Of a stretch of 39,563 nucleotides of DNA, positions 33,323-39,563 are shown piece by piece. A program made the position numbers and the translations under genes. Position 1 is the stretch's first letter, and every line of letters starts with the position of its first letter. The notes under the pieces are model-generated. The model was not told where the DNA came from. It did not search any database and worked only from the letters and a program-made list of their open reading frames with translations. The DNA comes from Helicobacter baculiformis (GTDB taxonomy: Bacteria; Campylobacterota; Campylobacteria; Campylobacterales; Helicobacteraceae), in contig NZ_FZMF01000044.1 of assembly GCF_900197685.1 (NCBI RefSeq), forward strand, positions 1-39,563, written 5' to 3'.

Positions 33323-34168
33323 TTAAAGTTGCTTTAGTACATTATAAGCTTCCGTCACTTCTAGGAAGCGTTGTTTGCAAATACTTTCAGGGTAGGGGGT
33401 GGAAGCATAAGTGTCAGGATGGTAAAGCTTGACGAGTTCTAGGTAGCGACGCTTGATCTCTTCTTTGGAGTGCATGACTCCCAGTCCTAGGGTGCGTAGT
33501 GCTTTAAGAATAATTTCCTCCTGCCTAGTGAGATAGAGTGTTTGAGTGGGGTAAATGAAGTGAATACAGGCGTGCTTAAAGTGTGGATTTTTGAGTGTCA
33601 TGAGCACATGGAGTGCATCTAGATGGGCATGGGTTTCGTGTAAAAAATCCTTTTTATTAGCTTTATCCTTAAAAGGAGTTTCAAGCAAAATATAGGGTGC
33701 AAAATTAGCATGCAAAAACTCTCGTGCTAAGAAGTTCGTATAGTAAAAAATTACCCTAGAATGCAAATAAATAGCATGGATTTCGATCTTGTGCACGAGG
33801 GCGAGTACAGGCGTGTAGGGTTCATGAGTATGTAGACTCTCCCTAAAAACTACGGGCAGGTGCGCATGGGCTAAAATCTTTTGAAGCAATGTTTCAAAGA
33901 CATGCTGATTATAAAATGGGTGCAGAGCGTATTTAGCATAAAACAGACGATTGAGCAAATAGGTTTTCTTGAGACTTTCTTGTTCAAGCAAGATAAGTGT
34001 ACGCTTAAACTTAACATGTTCGTTGAAATGTTTTTTAATATAGAGGGCGGTCTTGTGGTAGAGGTGAGGCTCTAAGCAGACCTCTATAAATTGTTCAGAA
34101 AAGCCTATTTCTTGACTTAAAGGGAGGAGGGATATGCTTCTCTTAGGGATTTTTGTCTTGATCTGCAT
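33323..34168 (-). CDS. Protein with C-terminal J domain
   Basis: 281 residues. The final 65 or so form a J domain: ILKALRTLGLGVMHSKEEI, then RRYLELVKLYHPDTYAS with the HPD motif that activates Hsp70, and FLEVTEAYNVL. The first 200 residues have no motif known to me, though they are rich in His and aromatic residues (HTHEPYTPVLALVH, FLHETHAHLDALHVL). Having the J domain at the C-terminus is unlike DnaJ or CbpA; this layout resembles TerB/DjlA-type co-chaperones, but no membrane anchor is seen. The start has no ribosome site and a TATAAT only five bases upstream, suggesting a leaderless message. Confidence 0.8.
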   Translation of the reverse strand: MQIKTKIPKRSISLLPLSQEIGFSEQFIEVCLEPHLYHKTALYIKKHFNEHVKFKRTLILLEQESLKKTYLLNRLFYAKYALHPFYNQHVFETLLQKILAHAHLPVVFRESLHTHEPYTPVLALVHKIEIHAIYLHSRVIFYYTNFLAREFLHANFAPYILLETPFKDKANKKDFLHETHAHLDALHVLMTLKNPHFKHACIHFIYPTQTLYLTRQEEIILKALRTLGLGVMHSKEEIKRRYLELVKLYHPDTYASTPYPESICKQRFLEVTEAYNVLKQL

Positions 34169-34173
34169 AGGGC

Positions 34174-34179
34174 ATTATA
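34174..34179 (-). promoter_or_regulatory. TATAAT directly ahead of the J-domain start
   Basis: A perfect minus-10 lies five bases upstream of ATG 34168. Transcription would begin at or next to the start codon, giving a leaderless mRNA. The box falls in the 30-base gap after the MATE gene. Confidence 0.45.
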
Positions 34180-34198
34180 ACATTTTCTTGTAAGCTAC

Positions 34199-35569
34199 TT
34201 AATCTAAATGATCCTTCAAAGTGGCAACATGATCGAAAGTACCCCTTTTCACTTCATATTGAATGACAAAAATCACTACAATCAGTGCTAAAAATTGCGC
34301 AATGGGAAAGGCAATCCAAATACCTTCCAAACCATAAAAATGCGCTAAAACAGGTAATAAGGGCACGATAAAGAGCATAGTTTCACAAATAGTAATAAAA
34401 AAAGAAGTTTTTGTACGCTGTATTGATTGAAAGAAGACAGCACACAGCATATTAAGTCCCAAAAAGATATGCCCAATGTAATAAATATTCATGGCATGTT
34501 TGCTGTCCCACAGAAACGCTGTGTCATTCACCAGTCTATCTTTGTCTATATAGAGCTTGATAAGATGAATATCAAAGCAATAAAATAGCACATACATACC
34601 CACCCCTACACAGAACGCTATCTTGATACCAAAGATAAAAACCGCCTTGACACGCTCTAACTCCCCTGCTCCGTAGCTAAAGCTCGCAATAGGTTGGATA
34701 CCTTGTGCAATAGAAAGAAGTGTTGTCCAAAAAATAATGCCGTTATACATCACAATCGCATAAATAGAAACTCCCCTCTCGCCCACAGTCTGCATGATAG
34801 TCCAGTTAAAGAAGAACATGACCACCGCTGCACTGAATTCTGAAATGCATTGAGGGAGTCCACTTTTGGCAGATGAAATCACACTTGCGATATTAAAACG
34901 ACGCACAAAGTAGAGTTGCCCTCTCTTTAAAAGGAAATGCGACATGAGTACAAAAAACCCCACAGCATGCCCTAAAACCGTGGCAATAGCACTTCCATGA
35001 ATACCAATTTCCATCACAAAAAGCAAGACATAATTAAAAACCACATTAGTAAGCGATCCAATAAGCATGGCAAGCATGGCGAGTCTAGGGCGTTTATCAT
35101 TGACCACAAAGACATCCGCAAGAGGGTGTAGAACCATAAAGATAGCGCCCATCAAGATAACCTTGATATAGATAGAAACCATGGGTAAAATGGCTTCACT
35201 GCTACCTAACATCTCAGCCAAACTATCTGTGAAAGGCACTAGAATCCAGCTTAATAGTGTGATGCTAACGGCGACAAAGTAAAATACAGAGCTAAAAACC
35301 AATCTAGCGCGCTCAGGTTGATTTCTACCTAAAAAATAAGAAGCTATAGAAGCTGCCCCAAAACCAAAAAGCAATTCAAAAGCAATCAAAGTTGGGAAAA
35401 TAGGCCAGCATACCCCAATTGCAGCAATAGCATCCTTGCCTAATTTATTGCCCACAAACATGCCATCAATCATGGAATAGGTAGAGAGAGAAATCATAGA
35501 AAAGGCAAGAGGAATGAAATAATAAAAAAATAGCCTTGGTATAGAGTCTTTGGTTAGATTAACTGCCAT
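34199..35569 (-). CDS. MATE-family efflux transporter
   Basis: 456-residue inner-membrane protein with about twelve helices in two six-helix halves. The MATE signature shows as MIDGMFVGNKLGKDAIAAIG and GFGAASIASYFLGRNQPERA in the first half, with the equivalent pattern in the second (GIQPIASFSYGAGELERVK). Members export cationic drugs and dyes with Na+ or H+. An AGGAGG precedes the ATG. It lies 45 bases after rpsI on the same strand and could share the ribosomal transcript, but it probably has its own control. Confidence 0.9.
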   Translation of the reverse strand: MAVNLTKDSIPRLFFYYFIPLAFSMISLSTYSMIDGMFVGNKLGKDAIAAIGVCWPIFPTLIAFELLFGFGAASIASYFLGRNQPERARLVFSSVFYFVAVSITLLSWILVPFTDSLAEMLGSSEAILPMVSIYIKVILMGAIFMVLHPLADVFVVNDKRPRLAMLAMLIGSLTNVVFNYVLLFVMEIGIHGSAIATVLGHAVGFFVLMSHFLLKRGQLYFVRRFNIASVISSAKSGLPQCISEFSAAVVMFFFNWTIMQTVGERGVSIYAIVMYNGIIFWTTLLSIAQGIQPIASFSYGAGELERVKAVFIFGIKIAFCVGVGMYVLFYCFDIHLIKLYIDKDRLVNDTAFLWDSKHAMNIYYIGHIFLGLNMLCAVFFQSIQRTKTSFFITICETMLFIVPLLPVLAHFYGLEGIWIAFPIAQFLALIVVIFVIQYEVKRGTFDHVATLKDHLD

Positions 35570-35614
35570 AGTAGCCTCCTAAGAGACTTGCAAGCCCCCT
35601 CATAAAGCAAAAAA

Positions 35615-36004
35615 CTAACGCTTGGAGAACTGCGGACTGCGACGTGCTTTACGCTTGCCGTATTTCTTTCGCTCCACAACCCTAGAATCGCGTGTAAGCA
35701 AACCCTTGGGTTTTAAGATTGCCCTAAAGGCACTATCATAGAGATTGAGCGCTTTAGAGATACCATGCCTCAATGCCTCTGCCTGTGCACTGTAACCACC
35801 TCCAAAGACCACAGCCTTAATACTGACTGAGCTCTCTTGCTTAGTCAAAACTAGAGGTTGCATTACTTTCATCTTAATCGCTTCATGCCCCCCCAACCAT
35901 GCGTTGAGATCCATGCCATTTACATCTAATGTTCCATTTCCATGGCTCAGCCAAACCTTAGCAATGGCGCTTTTGCGTTTCCCTGTGGCGTAAATCTTAC
36001 TCAT
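35615..36004 (-). CDS. rpsI: 30S ribosomal protein S9
   Basis: 129 residues with the family's N-terminal [14 protein letters not shown], the internal [19 protein letters not shown] and the basic C-terminal tail [10 protein letters not shown] that reaches the P-site tRNA. ATG abuts the rplM stop, and AAGGA lies within rplM. The rplM-rpsI order is near-universal. Confidence 0.98.
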   Translation of the reverse strand: MSKIYATGKRKSAIAKVWLSHGNGTLDVNGMDLNAWLGGHEAIKMKVMQPLVLTKQESSVSIKAVVFGGGYSAQAEALRHGISKALNLYDSAFRAILKPKGLLTRDSRVVERKKYGKRKARRSPQFSKR

Positions 36005-36433
36005 CTAGCTATCCTTGTTAGCAACTTGGGCTGTATGGGGATGTTTCTCATCTTTATAGACCTTTAGCTTTTTGATCATGGCGCGTCCTAGCTTTGTCTT
36101 AGGTAACATGCCCCGCACAGCTAGAAAAAATAGTTTTTCAGGATGTTTCTCCGCCATTTCTCTTAAGGTTTTGCTTTTTGTGCTACCAAAATAGCCTGAA
36201 TGTGTGAAATACTGCTTATCTTCTAGTTTCATGCCTGAAAATTTAATCTTGCCCGCATTAATGACCACGACAAAATCCCCACAATCCACGTTGGGGGTGT
36301 AGTAAGGGCGGTGCTTTCCTCTGAGTAGAATAGCAATTTGAGTGATGAGACGTCCGAAAACCTGATCCTTGGCATCTAACACGACCCAATCGCGTTTAAA
36401 CTCTGAGTTCTTAATGGATTTAGTGAGTTGCAT
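36005..36433 (-). CDS. rplM: 50S ribosomal protein L13
   Basis: 142 residues. Family motifs: RDWVVLDAKDQVFGRL, LRGKHRPYYTPN, GDFVVVINAGKI, KYFTHSGYFG-type segment and AVRGMLPKTKLGRAM. ATG 36433 has AAGG nine bases upstream; for ATG 36442 the AAGG would touch the start, so the shorter form is preferred and matches L13 length. It leads the rplM-rpsI pair. Confidence 0.98.
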   Translation of the reverse strand: MQLTKSIKNSEFKRDWVVLDAKDQVFGRLITQIAILLRGKHRPYYTPNVDCGDFVVVINAGKIKFSGMKLEDKQYFTHSGYFGSTKSKTLREMAEKHPEKLFFLAVRGMLPKTKLGRAMIKKLKVYKDEKHPHTAQVANKDS

Positions 36434-36465
36434 ACAACGCATCCTTATGGAATATCAAAACCCCT

Positions 36466-36471
36466 ATTCTA
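36466..36471 (-). promoter_or_regulatory. Candidate minus-10 for rplM-rpsI
   Basis: TAGAAT on the minus strand lies about 32 bases before ATG 36433, after an AT-rich run. It would give rplM-rpsI a promoter of their own, separate from the unknown gene upstream. Confidence 0.3.
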
Positions 36472-36482
36472 ACTTTTAAAAC

Positions 36483-36971
36483 TTAATAATTTCTAAATTT
36501 AAGCGTGCTTAAAGAAGCACATTGACGCATTTGGTAAGCTAGGGCGTGCTGACTTTGGGCATCTAAATGGTAACGCTTGTCATAGGCATTTTGGACGGCT
36601 ATTTTTAAAATATCGCTTTGATCTTGGTAGCGGGGCTCGTTCCACATATCGAGCACAAGACGATAAAGCTGTATATTTTGCACTAAAAATTCGAAAACAC
36701 GCATGCGATCTTTAAGATATAAAACCTCGTCCAAGCTATAATCTGCGATATAAATCATGATTCTCTCAAATACTTTGAGTGCAACTCTAGCAGGCATTCT
36801 TTCATTTAAGTATGCCCTAAGTTTCTCTAGTTGTGCATCCAAGTCCGCTTGGTTTGAGAAAATTAAGACACTAAAGATAAGAATATGGATATTGAGCTGT
36901 TTATCCAGCAATCTAGTCTGCCATTTGATGAGACACCGTTTAAATCTAGAAATCCTTAGTGAGTTGTGCAT
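36483..36971 (-). CDS. Unknown protein upstream of rplM
   Basis: 162 residues, largely helical and charged. One moderately hydrophobic segment (HILIFSVLIFS, about residues 29-39) is too short to be sure of a membrane span. ATG 36971 is chosen because GGAGGAG stands four bases upstream; an earlier ATG at 36986 lacks support. Internal patterns such as ERIMIYIADYSLDEVLYLKD and RVFEFLVQNIQLYRLVL suggest helical bundles. I do not recognise a family. It ends 49 bases ahead of rplM. Confidence 0.65.
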   Translation of the reverse strand: MHNSLRISRFKRCLIKWQTRLLDKQLNIHILIFSVLIFSNQADLDAQLEKLRAYLNERMPARVALKVFERIMIYIADYSLDEVLYLKDRMRVFEFLVQNIQLYRLVLDMWNEPRYQDQSDILKIAVQNAYDKRYHLDAQSQHALAYQMRQCASLSTLKFRNY

Positions 36972-37087
36972 CGTCTCCTCCGCCATGTCAGGGAATTTCT
37001 ACGTAAACCCAAAAGACCATTGAACCGCTTAAAATGTCTAAGTCATCCTTTTTGTGAACTTTCTTTGCACCACACTAGAGGACGCTT

Positions 37088-37400
37088 CTACCCCAAGAAT
37101 TGATACTCCAACTCCGCACATTGTACCTTTTCGTGTTTATAGCACAAATATATCACATTGGACTCATAGCTGAAACTAGAAACTTTGGCGCATGGATAGC
37201 AATATGTGCGCAACAAGTCTTTTTTAGATTAGATTTAGCCAGGAATTTAATTTCCGTAAGACTTCCTTTAGCAAGTGAGATTTGTTTACATTGTCTTCTC
37301 CACCAACTGCATATTTGACACGCATCACAGCCTTTACGGCGGCATTACTACGTAACAAACCCACATCCACTACCCGATATACGCGTAAACATGAACTCTT
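37088..37400 (-). pseudogene. Gene remnant downstream of tRNA-Ala
   Basis: The 430 bases between tRNA-Ala and the unknown gene before rplM hold no intact gene. On the minus strand two open stretches in different frames look protein-like: one ending near 37224 (VMRVKYAVGGEDNVNKSHLL, then VLRKLNSWL) and one of about 45 residues ending at TAG 37088-37090 (SFSYESNVIYLCYKHEKVQC, then AELEYQFLG). Between them is an A6 run where a one-base change helps to join the frames. I do not recognise the protein. Bases 36987-37087 show nothing. Confidence 0.3.
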
Positions 37401-37401
37401 T

Positions 37402-37477
37402 TGGTGGAGGATAGCGGGCTCGAACCGCTGACCTCCTGCGTGCAAAGCAGGCGCTCTTCCAACTGAGCTAATCCCCC
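37402..37477 (-). tRNA. tRNA-Ala (anticodon TGC)
   Basis: 76 nt including an encoded CCA end. On the minus strand the acceptor GGGGGAT pairs with ATCCTCC, allowing a wobble pair; the D arm has AGCTCAGTTGG, the anticodon loop reads CTTTGCACG with TGC, and the T loop is GGTTCGAGCC. It lies 24 bases after tRNA-Ile. No rRNA gene adjoins it. Confidence 0.97.
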
Positions 37478-37501
37478 AAAAAAAAGAAGATGAAAATGAG
37501 A

Positions 37502-37578
<77 letters not shown>

Positions 37579-37635
37579 ATGAACACAAGTAAACCTTCTT
37601 TTGGAAGAAGACAACAAATGCCCATAAAAGTTTCG

Positions 37636-37641
37636 ATTATA
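37636..37641 (-). promoter_or_regulatory. Minus-10 for the tRNA-Ile/tRNA-Ala unit
   Basis: TATAAT on the minus strand, within GAGATATAATCG, lies 57 bases before the 5' end of tRNA-Ile. The stretch between has no gene. It is the only good minus-10 upstream of the tRNA pair. Confidence 0.55.
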
Positions 37642-37740
37642 TCTCACTATTTCTAAAAGTTTGCTTTTAGAGGAACTATGTCCATGTTTTTAAAGAGAGT
37701 CTTAAAAAGATGGAATATGCCGATGTGGTAATAACTTTTT

Positions 37741-37758
37741 AGTACACTTGAGTGCACT
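37741..37758 (+). promoter_or_regulatory. Imperfect palindrome at the alginate lyase promoter
   Basis: AGTACACTTGAGTGCACT is an imperfect inverted repeat with seven of nine positions matching between its two halves. It runs directly into an AT-rich TAATATTTAAG that could be the minus-10, about 25 bases before the GTG start. Such placement suits a repressor operator. The regulator is unknown. Confidence 0.35.
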
Positions 37759-37783
37759 TAATATTTAAGTTTAGGAGTGTTGC

Positions 37784-38758
37784 GTGAAACAACTTCTTTG
37801 CTTGCTGTTACTTGGATGCACGCATGCACAGCAGGGTTACTTTTTTAAGGATTTTAAAGCCATAAATTTACCTCAAAAGCTCCATCTCTCTTCAAAACTT
37901 TCTCAAGCACCACAGCCCTGTGTCCATTTAAATGCCCAAGCCCACTACACCCCAACAGGCACTAGAGAGCCTGACCCATGCACAAAAAGTTTTAAAAAAT
38001 CTGCACTCCTATCCTATGATCTTGCACTGGGTTTTTTGGTGAGCAAAGACCGACAATACGGCTCGAGAGCTAGGGAAATCTTGCGCGCATGGGCTAGAGA
38101 ACTCCAAAGCGCAGACACACACCAAAGTCAAGACAATATCAATTTTTACATGCCTTACATGAGCATGGCATACTGGTTCATTCAGAAAGAATTGCCCAGT
38201 CCTGCGTATGAGAATTTTGTAAGACGAATGTTGCGCTATTCGCAATCTAATCTTGATACAAACCATGGTGCATGGGGGGTTTTGTTTGATGTGAGTTCTG
38301 CGCTTGTGCTCCATGATGAAGCGCTTTTACAAAAAAGTGCACAAAGATGGCAAGAGTGGATATTAACATCTATTGATCGTGATGGAGTGATAAAGAACGC
38401 AATCACTAGAAGCGATACTAGCAATTACCATGGCGGTCCTACTAAGGGCATTAAGGGCATTGCTTATAGTAATTTTGCTTTACTTGCACTCACTATAACA
38501 GCTGAACTATTGTTTGAAAACGGGCATGACTTATGGCACAGTCCAGCAGGCACTAGGTTAGGTGTGGCTTATGATAAAATCGCAGGCTGGATTTTGAAGC
38601 CCCAAACTTTCCCGTATTTTCAACCTCGTTTAGCAGGCGTACATAACAATGCCTACTTTATCATTTTGGCTAAACACTACTCAAGTCCTAGCGCTGATAG
38701 GCTTTTGGCACAAGGGAATTTGCATGAAGATGGCTTTAGGCTCAAGCTGAGAGAATGA
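37784..38758 (+). CDS. Exported polysaccharide lyase, alginate lyase (PL5) family
   Basis: 324 residues from a GTG start with AGGAG seven bases ahead. The N-terminal hydrophobic stretch ends in LLLLGCTHA: either a lipoprotein signal (Cys12) or a peptidase I signal. The alpha/alpha-barrel of AlgL-type lyases is recognisable: catalytic Asn160/His161 in LDTNHGAWG, and Tyr228 in GIAYSNFALLAL, matching the RGxxAxxYHNYAL region of known enzymes. The Arg seven residues before the Tyr is replaced by Lys221. Such enzymes cleave beta-1,4 mannuronate links by beta-elimination. Substrate in a stomach could be alginate of diet or of biofilm bacteria; this is inference. It stands alone, with no transporter or uronate pathway nearby. 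Confidence 0.8.
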   Translation: MKQLLCLLLLGCTHAQQGYFFKDFKAINLPQKLHLSSKLSQAPQPCVHLNAQAHYTPTGTREPDPCTKSFKKSALLSYDLALGFLVSKDRQYGSRAREILRAWARELQSADTHQSQDNINFYMPYMSMAYWFIQKELPSPAYENFVRRMLRYSQSNLDTNHGAWGVLFDVSSALVLHDEALLQKSAQRWQEWILTSIDRDGVIKNAITRSDTSNYHGGPTKGIKGIAYSNFALLALTITAELLFENGHDLWHSPAGTRLGVAYDKIAGWILKPQTFPYFQPRLAGVHNNAYFIILAKHYSSPSADRLLAQGNLHEDGFRLKLRE

Positions 38759-38871
38759 GATCTGAAAAGACACTGGTAAATCACTCATCCATAGGGTGAA
38801 GGTGTTTTTGATCGATTCACAAAAGAGTGAAACTAAGACAGAGTCTAGTCCCTATTTTAAATAAGGATATT

Positions 38872-39210
38872 ATGAACAAAGAAACGGGGATAATTGCTAG
38901 GATTTCAACCAATGGAGTTAAAAAATCTCTAGTGATAAGACTTTAAACAAGAGTCTAGAAAATGGCTTTACCAAAGAAGAACATTTTAGAGTGGGAGCGG
39001 ATATTAAGGCTCTTTTTGAGAATGCGAGATTGGGGGAAACACACCAGGATTATAAAGGGCGTTCTGGGGTGGAAGCAATACACAGATATTTTACAGAGAT
39101 TAGTATCAATAACAAAAAAAGCGCAAGCTAAGTTCACGGTGAGAGAGGCAACAGATCAAGGGCATAGAATCTATAGTTTAGAATTAGAAGAGCTAAGCCC
39201 CCTACCTTGA
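38872..39210 (+). pseudogene. Phage-type LPD3/PBECR-like small domain gene, broken at two A-tracts
   Basis: A good start (ATG 38872 with AAGG six bases ahead) opens a frame that ends after 23 codons. Adding one A to the A6 run near 38926-38931 and removing one A from the A7 run at 39114-39120 restores one 112-residue protein. The restored pieces read TGIIARISTNGVKK, KSLENGFTKEEHF, VGADIKALFENARLGE, EAIHRYFTEISINNKK and HRIYSLELEEL. This pattern is one that I associate with domains found at the ends of large polyvalent phage or conjugative proteins (LPD3 or PBECR nuclease-like), here standing alone. The family name is from memory and uncertain. Bases 38759-38871 show only an AT-rich leader. 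Confidence 0.45.
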
Positions 39211-39323
39211 GGATTGTAGCACACCTTACAACCCAGTAGGGGCGAGCTAAACTCACAAACACTTTGGAAGATATGCGCTTTCCACGACTCTTGTAAAGCC
39301 CGTGGAAAAACCCTATAACAACA

Positions 39324-39563
39324 ATGTTTAATCTTAACTTAAGACACCACGCGCTCAATAAAAGCTACACCCTAACAGACTTCACTAAAAACCTTAAAAC
39401 CCTAGGGCAGCGTGTGGAGTTTGACAACGCCACCCGCGCGCTGATTAGGGAGATTGAGGGAAGTATCCCCCCTGATGATGGAGGCGGTGGGGGTGGACTT
39501 GTGCCTAAGCTGAGCGATGAAGTCTTAGAAGAGGGTAGCCCCGAACTATCACAAGAGACACTT
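39324..39563 (+). CDS. Partial ORF, possibly phage-related, runs off the right edge
   Basis: 80 codons from ATG 39324 with no stop before the end of the window. The N-terminal part looks helical (FTKNLKTLGQRVEFD, TRALIREIEGSIPPDD), followed by a run of six Gly and then acidic LSDEVLEEGSPELSQETL. A Gly run between two domains suggests a linker in a larger protein. No ribosome site is evident, so this may be a fragment or the true start may differ. Neighbouring a phage-type domain, it is probably part of the same element. Bases 39211-39323 hold nothing recognisable. Confidence 0.4.
   Translation, partial: MFNLNLRHHALNKSYTLTDFTKNLKTLGQRVEFDNATRALIREIEGSIPPDDGGGGGGLVPKLSDEVLEEGSPELSQETL

Noticed and set aside
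37224-37445. 73-residue minus-strand ORF running through tRNA-Ala
   Set aside because: Its first third is tRNA sequence, so it is not an intact gene; only its later part may be a remnant.

Overview
The window reads as chromosomal DNA of a Helicobacter, most likely a gastric non-pylori species. The evidence is gene content and local order. Pairs and runs that I remember from H. pylori and Campylobacter recur: pyrB/lipoprotein/tlyA/ribF/tkt/addB-like/ftsK, MBL hydrolase/thiF/motA/motB, lon/bamD beside fliW/proC, fliQ/murB, modA/modB, rplM/rpsI. A tRNA-Ile/tRNA-Ala pair stands apart from any rRNA gene. Lipoproteins, flagellar parts and a cytoplasmic chemoreceptor fit the same lifestyle. Species could not be fixed by eye.

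Layout. 121-2522 (minus): a SIMPL-like exported protein, then a two-gene aerotaxis-type module (PAS sensor plus soluble chemoreceptor). 2589-4758 (minus): csiD and lhgO, a glutarate to L-2-hydroxyglutarate to 2-oxoglutarate route. 4980-5719 (plus): a small membrane ORF overlapping rnhB. 5720-6281: a decayed gene. 6282-10078 (minus): pyrB, guaA, thiE and a Sel1-repeat lipoprotein, the last three overlapping. 10094-18323 (plus): lipoprotein, tlyA, ribF, tkt, addB-like, ftsK, tightly packed. 18337-21705 (minus): MBL hydrolase, thiF-like, motA, motB, a periplasmic protein. 22009-26955 (minus): bamD, lon, tyrA, fliQ, murB. 27082-30320 (plus): fliW, an oversized proC, atpB, a small membrane protein, a ThiE/TenI-like protein. 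30370-33028 (minus): modB, modA and an outer-membrane-type protein. 33101-33319 (plus): a DUF465 protein. 33323-36971 (minus): an unknown protein, rplM, rpsI, a MATE transporter, a J-domain protein. 37088-37578 (minus): tRNA-Ile, tRNA-Ala and a gene remnant. 37784 to the end (plus): a PL5-type alginate lyase, a broken phage-type domain gene and a partial phage-like ORF.

The most unusual items are proC, whose reductase fold is interrupted by two in-frame insertions (about 42 and 150 residues); the csiD-lhgO pair beside an aerotaxis-type sensor module; ftsK, which lacks both a normal start for its first membrane helix and a visible gamma domain; an alginate lyase with an altered active-site residue; and the right edge, where a phage-type domain is broken at two A-tracts. 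Several broken frames sit at short homopolymers, so either slippage or assembly error must be considered. No CRISPR array, insertion sequence or complete prophage was seen.
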